From: Chlorobiales bacterium Clorobi_01
GTDB lineage: Bacteria; Bacteroidota; Chlorobiia; Chlorobiales; Chlorobiaceae
Direction: 5' to 3'
Length of the DNA stretch: 64,000 bases
Assembly: GCA_001602925.1 (NCBI GenBank)
Contig: LUZT01000008.1
Span: 29,209-93,208, forward strand
Positions 1 through 9,457 of the stretch are shown one piece after another. Position numbers and translations under genes: made by a program. Numbering within the stretch: position 1 is the first letter of the stretch; the number at the start of each line of letters is the position of its first letter. The notes beneath the pieces are model-generated. The model saw only the letters and a list, made by a program, of their open reading frames with translations. It had not been told where the DNA came from and ran no database searches.

Positions 1-2182
1 TCAGCACCGCCTCGTCTTCTGGCGTCAGCATCTTGGCTGCCGTGTTCAACCCTTTGGCGCGATTCCGGCTCAGTTCGGGCAGCGCGGTGAGGAGCGCGAG
101 CTTGTCGGCAATCAGCGTCTCGGCCGGTTTTTTCTTGCCGTCGTAGCCGGTGATCTGCAAAGCGTAGTCGCTGAAGCGTTCACCGAAACGGGCCAGCAGG
201 TGGTCGAGAAAGCGCCCGCGCCGCTCCTGCATGGTCGTGGTGCTTTCGGCCATTTCGCGCAGCGCCGCTTCGTCGAGTTCCGCATTCAGAATGTCCGTCA
301 CCCCGCGAATGAGCTCTTCGTTCTTCAGGCTCTGGACGAACATCGTTTGCTGCACTGCCGGGTCGAGCGAAAAGAGGTGGCGCGCGCCCGCCAGCTGCGA
401 GAAGGCGTTGGCGAGGAGCTGCTCGAAAACCATCAGGTAGCCCTTGAGCTGCCTGACCTGCGCTCGCCGCTCCGCTGTGGCCGGTTCGCGAACCCCGTCC
501 GGCCCGACACCGTAGCACTCCGGAAGCGAGTTCTGCACTGGGACGTAGCGCTCCGGATCGCGGTAGCGCCCCGTCGGCACGGGCAGATCAAGCGAGCCGG
601 AATTTTGCGCTTTGAGCCGCTCCGCCTGGCCCCGGAGTTGCGCGATCGTGTCGCTTACCTCCGCGAAGTCGGCCACGAAGGGCAGGTCGTTCTTGAAGAA
701 CAGAAAGGCCGAGTTATCGACCGAAAGCAGCGGCAGGCAGTTTTCGCTGATTTCGAGCGTCCATTCAGCGCTGATCCTCTTTTTGTCTATGCCTCGTCCG
801 ATGTCGGCCACGCCGCCGACCGGATTACCGTTGCTGTCGTACCGGGTCAGCCGGAGGCTTTTGATCGCGACGATCCCCTCGATTTCGGTTAGTTCGTTGA
901 TGATGTCGGAGGTGCGGAGCGTCTTGCGCAGCTGCGCCTTGTCGAGTTCCTCCTGTCTGAGGAAACCGTGCGTCAGCACCGGGCCTTCAAAAATATTCTC
1001 GACCGCTATCTTCTCTTTCAGCATATCGTCGAGCGAGTGGAATGCGAGCGGCGGGTTGAAGTAGTTTTCGATGGCGAAAAGCGTCGCGGCGAACACCTGC
1101 TCGATGTCGGCCTCCGGTTCGAGGAGGATGTCCGCGCAGATAGCCACCTCTTCGGTTCGCACCGGCTCGATGCAGCAGAACTCCTCACACAGGTTCCGGT
1201 GCGCCCGGAGCAGCGCGGCGGCTTCGGTGGTGATGCGCTGCACGGCGGCGGATTTCAGCAGGAACGGCTCGACCACGACTTTCTCCAGCTCCGTGCTGTC
1301 GAAGCTGGAGAAACTCCAGGTGTCGCCGTAGCCCTTCAGATCCGAGGTGGAGCCATAGAGCCTGACCGGCACGGAGCGAACCGCGAGCGGGGAGAGCGCT
1401 TCGTCGCCAGGATCGACCTCGAACTCAACCTCGATGTCGGCCAGGTAGGTTCGCTTCTGCTGCCCATCAGCGATGTTTGTCAGCGTCACGCCGGTCACGG
1501 CGTGCAGCAGCTTGCCGCTGCTATCGACGTAATTCGACACCTTGCCAAGCTCGACGGTTGACCATTCGGGCATCCGGAACTCTGCCGTGACCTCAAGCGC
1601 CACTTCGTCGGCATCCAGAATCGCGAAGGGGTGGCTGATCTTTCGGTCGTTCAGGTCGCCGAGTTCCGGGTCGTTCTCGAATTGCAGGAACACATCGCGG
1701 ATGCCACGCGGCGAGATGGCGTTCGCTTCGAAAGTCTGCGCTCCGGAGGGTATAAAACTCAGGCGATCCTGCTTGCAGTCGGCGTACCAGGCGCTTTCGC
1801 ATGCTTCCTGTCGCGGCGCGATCCACGCCTTGCTGATTCCCTTGTGATCGATGAGCAGGCGGCGGAGATCGTCCGCTGTGAGCGGGTTGCCCGTCAGGAT
1901 TTCACGCGCCGTGAAGAAGGGCTGGATGGCGTTATCCATCCCGTCGCCCGGCGGGTTTTGCAACAGGTCGGCGATATCCCACCCGATCCGGTAGCCGAGG
2001 TCGGTGATGGCGTAACAGAGCGCTTCGAGCATGGTGACGCCCGGATCGTGACTGTTGTAGTCCGTCCACCACCGGCGGCTCATCTGCTCGATGAGTTCGA
2101 TGCCCTTGCGGCGCAGGGCGGTGAAGTCCTGATCCGGCTCGCGCTGCGGCTCTTTCTGTATGGTTCCGGTCGTTACAGCCAT
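1..2182 (-). CDS. eCIS baseplate protein, Afp12-like (3' end cut by window edge)
   Basis: An open frame runs from an ATG at 2180-2182 leftward to base 1 without a stop, giving about 727 residues of an incomplete protein. The N-terminus has the stretch WWTDYNSHDPGVTMLEALCY followed by AITDLGYR, which is typical of the second large baseplate protein (Afp12/Pvc12 type) that follows the baseplate-J protein in extracellular contractile injection systems. It starts 36 bases after the stop of the baseplate-J gene and is surely in the same operon. By family knowledge it helps build the baseplate wedges around the spike. No signal peptide is seen. The C-terminus cannot be assessed. The family call rests on the N-terminal motif plus position. 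Confidence 0.8.
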   Translation of the reverse strand, partial: MAVTTGTIQKEPQREPDQDFTALRRKGIELIEQMSRRWWTDYNSHDPGVTMLEALCYAITDLGYRIGWDIADLLQNPPGDGMDNAIQPFFTAREILTGNPLTADDLRRLLIDHKGISKAWIAPRQEACESAWYADCKQDRLSFIPSGAQTFEANAISPRGIRDVFLQFENDPELGDLNDRKISHPFAILDADEVALEVTAEFRMPEWSTVELGKVSNYVDSSGKLLHAVTGVTLTNIADGQQKRTYLADIEVEFEVDPGDEALSPLAVRSVPVRLYGSTSDLKGYGDTWSFSSFDSTELEKVVVEPFLLKSAAVQRITTEAAALLRAHRNLCEEFCCIEPVRTEEVAICADILLEPEADIEQVFAATLFAIENYFNPPLAFHSLDDMLKEKIAVENIFEGPVLTHGFLRQEELDKAQLRKTLRTSDIINELTEIEGIVAIKSLRLTRYDSNGNPVGGVADIGRGIDKKRISAEWTLEISENCLPLLSVDNSAFLFFKNDLPFVADFAEVSDTIAQLRGQAERLKAQNSGSLDLPVPTGRYRDPERYVPVQNSLPECYGVGPDGVREPATAERRAQVRQLKGYLMVFEQLLANAFSQLAGARHLFSLDPAVQQTMFVQSLKNEELIRGVTDILNAELDEAALREMAESTTTMQERRGRFLDHLLARFGERFSDYALQITGYDGKKKPAETLIADKLALLTALPELSRNRAKGLNTAAKMLTPEDEAVL

Positions 2183-2218
2183 GTCGGAAATTCTTTTTTC
2201 GTCACGGTTTATCGTTGG

Positions 2219-5200
2219 TTATCCGTCTATTTCTCTGGAGATCGGCGTGATCGCGTGGCCGGAAGCCTCCGCCGATACGAGGATCGAGAGCGGCAGGGAG
2301 GCCCCGGCTTCGTCGAGGTCGCCGCTCTTCTTGTTGTTGCCATCGGTGTGGTACATCCTGAAATCAGTGACGTAGTCCACGTAATGGCGCTCCTCGACGA
2401 AATCGATCAGCGAGGATTTGTGTATTCTGCCGCCAAACGCGATGTCCATCCCCTCCTCGAAGGCCCATGGCGAGAGAAACTTCACGAGTTCCTGCTGCAA
2501 CTGCCCGATGTAAAAAGCCTCATCGACCCCCTGCCGGAAGCGGACGCTGAACTCGGTGCTGATCGTTTCGAACACCGGATTTTCGACGTGCAGGGTCACC
2601 AGTTCCGAGGCGTGCTTTTCGAGATAGGTCAGGATCAGGTCGAGGTCGCCGAGGCTGGTGTAGGGCCGCAGCGGATCGACCGCGTTGTTGTTCAGCAGAT
2701 TCGGTACCGTCACGATGGTGACATGTCCTGGCGCGAGCTCGCGGTAGATGCCGACGCCGGTTTCGCCGGGTTCGTAGCGGGTGTGGTTCAGGCACTTGAC
2801 CTTGTAGATCTGCGGGAACGCTTCGAGCACCAGCCGTTCGTAATCCCACATCGTGATGGCGCGGTTCCGGTGGCGAAGCCGTTCGCTGATTCTCGTGCGG
2901 AACGCGGTTTCGTCCTCGGCCTTCCGCCCGCCGAAGCTGGCATAGGGCTGCGTGATCTTTTTGATCGACGCATCGGGCGTGACCGCTTTTTTGATCGTCT
3001 CTGCCGCGAGCTGACCGGCGGACTCTCCGGCAGAGTCGCTGCTGGGGACGCGCGTCGCTCTGGCGGCTTGCGACGCGATGCCGATGATTTTGCAGACCGC
3101 CTCCGGTTTCTCCTTCACCACCGCCCGCAGCCAGTGCTGCCCTCCGCTGCCGAGGAGCGAGTCGCCGCTGGTGGCCGAGGGGGGCACGGCGAAGCGGATG
3201 ATACCGGAGCGGGTGAGTTGTGCCGTGTCGTCCGACAGCTCGGAGGTCTCGAAATCGACCCATTCGTTCGAGCAGAGCCAGCTCCAGGCGACATGCTTTT
3301 CCGGTTTCGAGAGCGTTGGCGAGGCGCTCCCCTCGGCGAGCTGGAAGAGCACCGAGAGGTTTCGGCCTGGCGTGAAGCTGTCGATGCCGATGTAGAGTTC
3401 TCCCTCGTTGTCGAACGGATAGAGCAGGGGCGATTTTTTCCCCGGCGTCACCGATTTGCAGCCGAACGGCGTGAGCTGGTAAAGGGCCGCATCCGAGAGC
3501 GAGACGGCGGCGGTGTAGCTCAGCGTCAGCGATTCGATCACCGGCGTGTAGGGTTCGACCGGCAGACATTTCGAGAACTGCTCGACAAACTGGCTGGTGA
3601 AATTCTTCGGGTTTTTCGGCTCTTTCCGTCCATCTTTCCAGACGTAAAGATCATAACGAATCTTTTTCCAGAGGCTCATGCAATCATCGACCAGCTCCTT
3701 GTCCTTCGCCGCTACGCGCACCAGGTACCGGCTCAGGGTGAGCGGGTAGAGCTTGTGGCCGAAATCGCCGCCGAGCGTCAGCCTCATGAAGCCGCTGCGG
3801 CTGTCGAGCGTGTAGCGCGTCGCGTCGAAGTGCGTTTCGGTCAACGCCAGAGCGGGCAAGGTGGTTTTCGATTCCGGGAAGGCCACCTCCGCATTTTTCC
3901 AGCTGAAAAGCTTCTGGTTTTCGAGGTCGCTTTTCTCCGGCCAGGAACCCTGTTTGAGGAAGGCGAAATCTGCCTTGGGGTAAAATTCGTTGACCCAGTC
4001 GAAGTCGATGTCGCCTCTCCAGAAGGGGAGGCCTTTCCAGACGATGCGCAACTGGAACCGGGCGTCCTTTTTCTGGAACAGTTCGTCCGAACCGATGATC
4101 AGCCAGTCGCCACTTTCGGGCGTCGCGCCGAAGGGCTGGAAAGGCTTGTCGGTCTTGAGGCTGCCGAACTTGTTCGAGACTGCGAGGCTCTTCAGTCCGT
4201 TGCCGTCCGGCTGGTTGTCGTTACTGTAACCGACGCTGAGTTCGAGCTTCGATTTGGCGGCGTCGAGCCGAAGCTCCTGAAGCGTCGAAAGCGGCAGGCT
4301 CTGGGCCGACTCCTGCTTCAGCACCGCCTTGAGCATCGACAGTGTTGCCGGAAGGGCGTTGCCCGGATCGGCTTCGCTCATCGGCTCGACCGCGGGTTGC
4401 GCGCCGTCGAAGGTGAGCGGGATTTTGACCTTTTTCGATGGCGTCGCGGATGGCGAAACTTTGCTTGTATCGAGCGTGGCTTGCACCCATTTCTTGCCGG
4501 TCGAAAGGTAAAAGTCGAAGCTGTTGCAGAACGCGTTCTGCAAAACCTTGCCTTCGCTGAACTCAAAGGTGAGCGTGATCTCGCGGTTGCCCTCCCGGAG
4601 CAGCAGGTAGTTCGAAGCGATGGCGAAGCCGACTTCGGCGAGACTGGTTACGCCGGTGTCGCTCAGGAACGGATGCCACTGGCCGTCGGTCGCGGTGATC
4701 TCGCCGCCGATGCCGTCGCTGGAATTGATCTCCGGCCAGGCGTAGAGCCGTTTTTGCGTGTCGTTGATCGAGTGGCGCACCGCCTGCAACGCTTCGATGG
4801 TGGCGCGGTTGGCGACAAGTTCCTCGTCGAGCGCGTACTGAACGGCCTGGCCCGCTTCGTTCTTGCCTTTGAAGAGGGTTCCAGCCTTGAGCTGGGCGGT
4901 TTCCCGGTTCTTGACCAGCTCGAAGAGCAGATGAACCTTGTCGGGTTTTGAGGCGTTCGGCGCGAGTTTCAGCACCTCTTTGTAGTAAAAATCGAGATGG
5001 CGTCCGGTCAGCGTGTTCAGGTGGCCGCGTGACAGCTCCATAAGCTCCGCGAAGGCGAGGAAGAGCGCGTAGTGCGGCTGGTGGTCGTCGCGCCCGGTCA
5101 GGAGTTCCGGCAGGGCGGTCTTCGCGTCGGCAACGATGCGGGCGTAGGCTTTCAGGAAGAGGTCGAGCTGTGAGGTGAAGAGGTTGTGCCTCGCCAGCCG

Positions 5201-5929
5201 GCTGTAAGCGTCGAGGCCGGTCAGCGTGGCGTAGAGCGATTCGTTCGGCTCGATGGAGTCGAAATACGCCGTCCACTCCGTCGCCCCGTCGGTGATCCAC
5301 TCCTTCGAGAGCCCCGCCGCGCAGATCGCCTCGAACGGCTCGGGAGATGCCTCGAAAATCACAAGCTCGCTATCTGCCTCCGTTTCGGCCTCGATGTGGC
5401 CGAGAGCAACGCCAGCCTTGAACGCGGCGATGAGCTTGCCGAAGGCCGGAGCGAGGCGGCTCGTGATCAGGTTTTGCAAGGTCGCCTTGAGCGCGACGGC
5501 GGGATCGAGGTCGTCCTCGAAGCGGTCGAGCTGTCGCGCGAGGGTGCCGATGTCGCTGAAGAGCCAGCCGAGCGCAGCTTTCTGTTCCACGTCCGACGCA
5601 AAGTCGCCATCGTTCTTCAGAATGTCGAGCAGCTCTTTGATGCGCTTGCGGTACAGTTCGACTGTTTCGATGGATGCGCAGGCGACACGGACGGCAGGGT
5701 CGTCGCTGAAAAAGCGCGTCCAGTCGTCGATCTCGGCGTTGTTGAGGTCGTAGTAGCGCACCGAGGCCGAGTAGTTCCGGGCAAAAGCGATGAGCTGCTC
5801 CGGCGTCCGCCCGTCGATGGGGGTGCTTGCCGGGTCGAGCGCGGCGGGGAAGCGCTGCTTCCGGCTGGTGCCGTCACGCCTGAGGCGGTTCGGATCCGTT
5901 TGCATCGTGCACTTTTTGCCGTCGGCCAT
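2219..5929 (-). CDS. Baseplate J-like protein (Afp11-like)
   Basis: A 1236-residue protein. Its C-terminal third carries the baseplate-J signature, including SERLRHRNRAITMWDYERLV followed by LEAFPQIYKVKCLNH, and then a region ending in the wedge-type motif VDYVTDFRMY. In phages and eCIS such proteins (gpJ, gp6, Afp11) form the wedge ring that links the spike hub to the sheath and triggers contraction. The long N-terminal two thirds looks like the extended form found in Bacteroidota and Chlorobi eCIS. The ATG lies only 3 bases after the stop of the gp25-like gene, so the two are translationally close. A long open frame on the opposite strand is a codon-bias shadow. Confidence 0.88.
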   Translation of the reverse strand: MADGKKCTMQTDPNRLRRDGTSRKQRFPAALDPASTPIDGRTPEQLIAFARNYSASVRYYDLNNAEIDDWTRFFSDDPAVRVACASIETVELYRKRIKELLDILKNDGDFASDVEQKAALGWLFSDIGTLARQLDRFEDDLDPAVALKATLQNLITSRLAPAFGKLIAAFKAGVALGHIEAETEADSELVIFEASPEPFEAICAAGLSKEWITDGATEWTAYFDSIEPNESLYATLTGLDAYSRLARHNLFTSQLDLFLKAYARIVADAKTALPELLTGRDDHQPHYALFLAFAELMELSRGHLNTLTGRHLDFYYKEVLKLAPNASKPDKVHLLFELVKNRETAQLKAGTLFKGKNEAGQAVQYALDEELVANRATIEALQAVRHSINDTQKRLYAWPEINSSDGIGGEITATDGQWHPFLSDTGVTSLAEVGFAIASNYLLLREGNREITLTFEFSEGKVLQNAFCNSFDFYLSTGKKWVQATLDTSKVSPSATPSKKVKIPLTFDGAQPAVEPMSEADPGNALPATLSMLKAVLKQESAQSLPLSTLQELRLDAAKSKLELSVGYSNDNQPDGNGLKSLAVSNKFGSLKTDKPFQPFGATPESGDWLIIGSDELFQKKDARFQLRIVWKGLPFWRGDIDFDWVNEFYPKADFAFLKQGSWPEKSDLENQKLFSWKNAEVAFPESKTTLPALALTETHFDATRYTLDSRSGFMRLTLGGDFGHKLYPLTLSRYLVRVAAKDKELVDDCMSLWKKIRYDLYVWKDGRKEPKNPKNFTSQFVEQFSKCLPVEPYTPVIESLTLSYTAAVSLSDAALYQLTPFGCKSVTPGKKSPLLYPFDNEGELYIGIDSFTPGRNLSVLFQLAEGSASPTLSKPEKHVAWSWLCSNEWVDFETSELSDDTAQLTRSGIIRFAVPPSATSGDSLLGSGGQHWLRAVVKEKPEAVCKIIGIASQAARATRVPSSDSAGESAGQLAAETIKKAVTPDASIKKITQPYASFGGRKAEDETAFRTRISERLRHRNRAITMWDYERLVLEAFPQIYKVKCLNHTRYEPGETGVGIYRELAPGHVTIVTVPNLLNNNAVDPLRPYTSLGDLDLILTYLEKHASELVTLHVENPVFETISTEFSVRFRQGVDEAFYIGQLQQELVKFLSPWAFEEGMDIAFGGRIHKSSLIDFVEERHYVDYVTDFRMYHTDGNNKKSGDLDEAGASLPLSILVSAEASGHAITPISREIDG

Positions 5930-5932
5930 GCT

Positions 5933-6373
5933 TCAGTTCTCCCCCAAAGGATTGACGGTTATTGTCATGTCGATGTCGGTGCCCTCCTGGATGTAGAACG
6001 GATAAACCATGTTGAAACGCGAATTTGTGGTCTTGACCGTATAGCTGATGCTGATGAGCAAAATGCCTTCGTTCTCATCGCTTTTTTCGATCGCGACCTT
6101 TTCGAGCCGGATGCGCGGTTCGTGGTAGAGAATGGCCGATTCGATCTTGTCGGCGACGAGGGTTTTGATCCGCGTGTCGAGGCTTTCGTAGATCAGCTCG
6201 TCGAGGTTGCAGCCGTACCAGGGCATCATGACCCGCTCGCCCTGCGCCGTGCCGAGCAGCACCGCGAGGCTCGACGCTATATCTGCCTCGTCTTCGAGCA
6301 TTCGCGCGCCCGGCAGGTTCCGGTCGAACACCGGCGGAAAAGCCCAGCCACGTCCAAGAAACGGGTATTGCAT
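5933..6373 (-). CDS. gp25/gpW-like baseplate wedge protein (Afp9-like)
   Basis: A 146-residue protein with the gp25 layout: an N-terminal GRGWAFPP segment, then DIASSLAVLLGTAQGERVM and PWYGCNLDELIYE (the conserved lysozyme-like fold core of T4 gp25), then a beta-rich C-terminus. In contractile machines gp25 anchors the first sheath ring to the wedge through a handshake interaction. It is followed after 3 bases by the baseplate-J gene. Upstream, 128 bases separate it from the PAAR gene, and that gap carries palindromic repeats, so this gene is the first of a possible sub-unit of the operon. Confidence 0.88.
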   Translation of the reverse strand: MQYPFLGRGWAFPPVFDRNLPGARMLEDEADIASSLAVLLGTAQGERVMMPWYGCNLDELIYESLDTRIKTLVADKIESAILYHEPRIRLEKVAIEKSDENEGILLISISYTVKTTNSRFNMVYPFYIQEGTDIDMTITVNPLGEN

Positions 6374-6399
6374 GTCAAGAAAGAGTTATAGGACTAATG

Positions 6400-6440
6400 G
6401 GACTTATAGGTCGTATAGGACTTATATGACCTATAAGTCC
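6400..6440. repeat. Inverted repeat inside the eCIS operon (13-bp arms)
   Basis: The arm GGACTTATAGGTC at 6400-6412 has a perfect inverted copy at 6428-6440, separated by 15 bases that themselves contain a third, direct copy of GGACTTATA. A related half-copy, GGACTAATGG, precedes it at 6391. The cluster sits between the gp25 and PAAR genes, and a loosely similar ATAGGCCCTATAAG string occurs near 27808. It may form a transcript hairpin or be a dispersed repeat. Its function is unknown. Confidence 0.7.
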
Positions 6441-6460
6441 TATTTGCGAATTTCCGGGGC

Positions 6461-6485
6461 GGGCAGGCGCAAGGCCTGCCCCTAC
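6461..6485. repeat. GTAGGGGC-type palindrome
   Basis: The arms GGGCAGGC (6461-6468) and GCCTGCCC (6474-6481) form an 8-bp stem with a 5-base loop, and on the minus strand the element is headed by GTAGGGGC. The hairpin at 43139-43164 shares the same GTAGGGGC head but has different arms, so both look like members of a dispersed palindrome family. No U-tract follows on the minus strand, so it is unlikely to act as a classical terminator here. Confidence 0.65.
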
Positions 6486-6501
6486 GTTGGCATTCACACC
6501 C

Positions 6502-6771
6502 CTACCCTCCGATTAAAACTGTTACTGCGCCGGGGGGCATGACTGCGCCTCCTCCGGCGGTCGGGTCGCCGACTCGGGCGGCGGGCATTCCGGCGATCAT
6601 CACGGTGGTCGATCCCATCGCGATGGCGTCCGGGCCGCAGGTGTCGCCGAGGCGCGCCGCAGGCATTCCGCCGATGAGCACCGTCGGCGCTCCGGGCGGG
6701 ACTATGGGCACCGGCGCGCCCTGCGTTGCTGTGCTGACGATCATGTCGCCGACTCTTGCCGCGAATGCCAT
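6502..6771 (-). CDS. PAAR-domain spike tip (Afp10-like)
   Basis: An 89-residue PAAR protein with two near-identical halves: GGMPAARLGDTCGP and AGMPAARVGDPTAGGG, each following a VLIGG or VMIAG strand. PAAR proteins cap the VgrG/gp5 needle with a sharp metal-binding cone and may carry effectors. This one is a bare PAAR with no toxin extension. It lies 14 bases after the VgrG-like spike gene and is co-directional with it. The length and repeat pattern fit the family well. Confidence 0.92.
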   Translation of the reverse strand: MAFAARVGDMIVSTATQGAPVPIVPPGAPTVLIGGMPAARLGDTCGPDAIAMGSTTVMIAGMPAARVGDPTAGGGAVMPPGAVTVLIGG

Positions 6772-6785
6772 TTCGTTTTTCCGTT

Positions 6786-8552
6786 TCAGTTGATCTGTAC
6801 CATGCCGCCGCTGACCTTCGCCGTCGCGCTGCCCTTGAGTTCGGCGCTCGCGCCGGAGAGTTCCGCTGTCGCGGAGCCTTCGGCCTTGAAGCCGCTCTGC
6901 GCGGCAAGCTCGATGTTCACCCCCTCGGCCTTGAGGTCGCCGGTCGCTTTCAGCACGATATCGCTCGCGCTTTCGATGGTGATGCCCTTGTCGTCGAGGG
7001 TGATCTTGTTGCCGTTCATATCCTCGACGATGATGCCGCTGCTGTCGTCCGAAAGCGAGAGCTTGTTGCCGCCGGGCGTTTCGAGGTGGATGATCTTCTT
7101 TTCGTCGTCGAAGGTGAGCATCATCTTTTCACGGCTCACGTAACCCTTGCGGTGGTTGTCGTCCGAGGCCGCTTCCGGCGCGGGTTTCGCGCCGCTGTGG
7201 CACATGCCGAGCACCACCGGATGGCGCGGGTCGTCGGCGATGAAGCCCACCACCACCTCGTCGCCGATCTCAGGGCGGAAAAAGGTGCCGCGCCCGTCGC
7301 CTGCATCGAGCGTGGCGAGCCGCGCCCAGACCCCTTCGTCCGAGTCGCTGATGAGCGGCAGCCGCACCTTGATGCGCTCCATGCTCTCCGGGTCGCCCTC
7401 CAGCACCGTCACGACGCCCATCTGCAAGCCGCCGACGCTGGGCAGAAGTCCCGATGCGGGCAGCGGGCGGAGATTGTATTTTTCCGGGAAAATTTCCGGG
7501 TCGAGGCCGAACTGGACGTCGGTCTCCCAGTTGCCGCCGCTCACCGACTGGCGCACGCCGGAGACGTAGAGCTTGCCCTCGAAGCGCGCGCCGATGCCGG
7601 TCACCTCGATCACCTGGCCGGGCAGAATCGCGGCCATTCCCTGAAACCGCACCCGTCCGCGCACCTTCGAGAGCCGCTCCTTCAGCAGCCGCCCGTCGGC
7701 CCACGCCTGCAATTCGGGCTGGCTGAGGTTGCCGCCGTGGCGGAGCACCGCCGTGTCGCCGCCGAGCACCCCGGCGAGGTCGTCCGTCGAGAGGTTGCCG
7801 TTGCCGGTGGTCGAGGGTTCGCTCGCTTCGGACTCCACCAGCTCCTGATCCGCCGGGTTCCATGCCGCCGCCTTGATGCCGCTTTGCTGCACGCGGGCGT
7901 CGAGTTCCGCGTCGAGTTCAAGCACGGTCGCCCCGAAGCGCACTGTCACCGCCGGGTCGGCGGAGGTGTCGGGCGGGGCGACCGTGACGGTGTCGTCAGC
8001 CACCGCCACCACCATGCCGTTGGCCTCGGCGCGGCAGACCAGAAAGTCCCAGTCGGTCGAGTCGTACTGCACCACCGAACCCGGCTCCGGCGTCGTCGCC
8101 GTTACGTCACTCGTCAGGCCGTACTCGCCGATGATCTCCTCTAATACGTCGCTGTCCTTCATGTCGGCGAAGTAGCGGCTTTTGAGTCCTCTCGTCATTT
8201 TGACCGCGTTGCCCCGGCACTCGATGGCGAGGAAGCTGCCGTTCTTGCGGATCCTGACGCTCTGTTTGATGATCAGTCCGCTGAACACCTTGTCGTTCGT
8301 GGCCCGGTAGCCGAGCTGAATCTCGATGCTCTTGCCCGGAATGAACAGCTCTTCGTCGCTCGCCGCGAAGGTTCCCGTCGAAGCCTGCCCGTCGAGCAGA
8401 TGCAGCTCGGCGGCGGGAATCCGGTTCAGTTCGTGCGAAACCGAGAGCGCCACGAGCTGGAACTTGCCGGGAATTTCCGCGCCGTCGATCAGCACCGCGA
8501 AGGTGCAGACATCCGGAGTCGCCGGGGTCGGGATGGTGTTCTCGGGACTCAC
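6786..8552 (-). CDS. VgrG-like spike protein (Afp8-like)
   Basis: A protein of 588 residues. An N-terminal gp27-like hub region is followed by the OB-fold around GVVTVLEGDPESMERIKVRL and GDEVVVGFIADDPRHPVVLG, the hallmark of Vgr/gp5 proteins. A C-terminal beta-helix rich in short repeats follows (KGITIESASDIVLKATGD, and ATAELSGASAELKGSATAKV). It forms the trimeric needle under the PAAR tip. I chose the GTG at 8550-8552 because it overlaps the previous gene's TGA as GTGA. Starting further upstream would add about 44 residues of non-homologous sequence overlapping that gene. Domain order is standard for eCIS, and no C-terminal effector domain is present. Confidence 0.92.
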   Translation of the reverse strand: MSPENTIPTPATPDVCTFAVLIDGAEIPGKFQLVALSVSHELNRIPAAELHLLDGQASTGTFAASDEELFIPGKSIEIQLGYRATNDKVFSGLIIKQSVRIRKNGSFLAIECRGNAVKMTRGLKSRYFADMKDSDVLEEIIGEYGLTSDVTATTPEPGSVVQYDSTDWDFLVCRAEANGMVVAVADDTVTVAPPDTSADPAVTVRFGATVLELDAELDARVQQSGIKAAAWNPADQELVESEASEPSTTGNGNLSTDDLAGVLGGDTAVLRHGGNLSQPELQAWADGRLLKERLSKVRGRVRFQGMAAILPGQVIEVTGIGARFEGKLYVSGVRQSVSGGNWETDVQFGLDPEIFPEKYNLRPLPASGLLPSVGGLQMGVVTVLEGDPESMERIKVRLPLISDSDEGVWARLATLDAGDGRGTFFRPEIGDEVVVGFIADDPRHPVVLGMCHSGAKPAPEAASDDNHRKGYVSREKMMLTFDDEKKIIHLETPGGNKLSLSDDSSGIIVEDMNGNKITLDDKGITIESASDIVLKATGDLKAEGVNIELAAQSGFKAEGSATAELSGASAELKGSATAKVSGGMVQIN

Positions 8553-9259
8553 GATGACGTTGCGGTTTTGTCGATGGGCGGAAACCTGATCTCCGTGCCC
8601 GGAACCAGTGAGCGGAAGTCGTCCAGCCCGTTGGCCGCGGCTACGTCGAGATAGTACTTCGAGTCGCCGTAAATTCTGAAGCACATCAGTGGCAGGGTAT
8701 CACCGGCCCTGGCCTTGCGGATGTGGGTCAGGTCGGCGGACTGCCTGTCCTCCGTGGCGGCGCGTTTCTCCTCCTCGATGCTGCTCTTGAAGGTCACCTT
8801 GGCTGTGGCGCGCAGGGGCGTTCCGTCTGGCCTGAAGAGCTTGTAGGTGATTTCGAGCTCCGTGACCCGTCCCTTGAAGATCGAGTTCTCGCCCCAGACC
8901 AGCTTGAAATGGCGCGGCTCGTGCGCGTCGCCCTTGTAGTCGATTAGCACCTTGCGGAACTTCTCGATGTCTTCGGTGATCGAGTCGCGCGGAATGCCGT
9001 CGATGATGCCGGTGTTGTCGAAGAGGAACTCGAAGCTCATCTCGCCAGGCTCGGTGTACTCGTACTTCAACTGCTGGCCGCTCGTGCCCTGCCCCTGACC
9101 TGATTTCGAGAACTTGAGCTTGTAGCCGAGGGTGTAGCTCTCCGGATTGATGAGCGCCTCGACGTAGTCGTCCGCCTCTTTTTTGCCGCCGCTTTCGGCC
9201 TTCTTTGAATCGGCGAAGGCCAGAATCAGCATCTTTTCGAGTTTTCCGCTCTCAGCCAT
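8549..9259 (-). CDS. LysM-containing eCIS tube/baseplate protein (Afp7-like)
   Basis: A 236-residue protein. The N-terminal part (EALINPESYTLGYKLKFSKS) is the CIS tube-type beta domain, and the C-terminal part carries a LysM-like fold beginning at RKARAGDTLPLMCFRIYGDS and ending PGTEIRFPPID. Homologues (Afp7/Pvc7, phage gp53-like) connect the inner tube to the spike hub. Its ATG overlaps the DUF5908 stop by one base and its stop overlaps the spike GTG by four bases, so translational coupling is likely through three successive genes. Confidence 0.88.
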   Translation of the reverse strand: MAESGKLEKMLILAFADSKKAESGGKKEADDYVEALINPESYTLGYKLKFSKSGQGQGTSGQQLKYEYTEPGEMSFEFLFDNTGIIDGIPRDSITEDIEKFRKVLIDYKGDAHEPRHFKLVWGENSIFKGRVTELEITYKLFRPDGTPLRATAKVTFKSSIEEEKRAATEDRQSADLTHIRKARAGDTLPLMCFRIYGDSKYYLDVAAANGLDDFRSLVPGTEIRFPPIDKTATSS

Positions 9260-9453
9260 CAGCGTTCACGTTTGTTTTGCATGATACGGAGTACCTGCTC
9301 GACGCACTCGGCCACGATCGCTTCGCGATCCGCACCGGCGCTTTCGCCGCCACCGCTTCGCTTTCCCGTGTTCCGGTTCGCCTCCGCGCCCTCGCCCTGT
9401 GGCGCTTCGTTGACCGTCACCTTGATATGCAGTTCCCTGATCTCTACCGGCAT
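9259..9453 (-). CDS. DUF5908 small eCIS protein (Afp6-like)
   Basis: A 64-residue protein starting MPVEIRELHIKVTV, the signature of the DUF5908 family that sits between tube and LysM genes in eCIS clusters. The middle is Gly/Ala/Glu-rich and probably disordered, and the C-terminus is a charged amphipathic helix. Its position (4 bases after the second tube gene, one-base overlap with the LysM gene) matches Afp6/Pvc6. Its role is not established, but location suggests baseplate assembly. Confidence 0.8.
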   Translation of the reverse strand: MPVEIRELHIKVTVNEAPQGEGAEANRNTGKRSGGGESAGADREAIVAECVEQVLRIMQNKRER

Positions 9454-9457
9454 ATTT

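Noticed and set aside
1631..4951. A very long open frame on the plus strand (over 1100 codons)
   Set aside because: It lies antisense to the Afp12-like and baseplate-J genes, has no recognisable domain, and its composition fits a shadow caused by high-GC third codon positions in the real genes.
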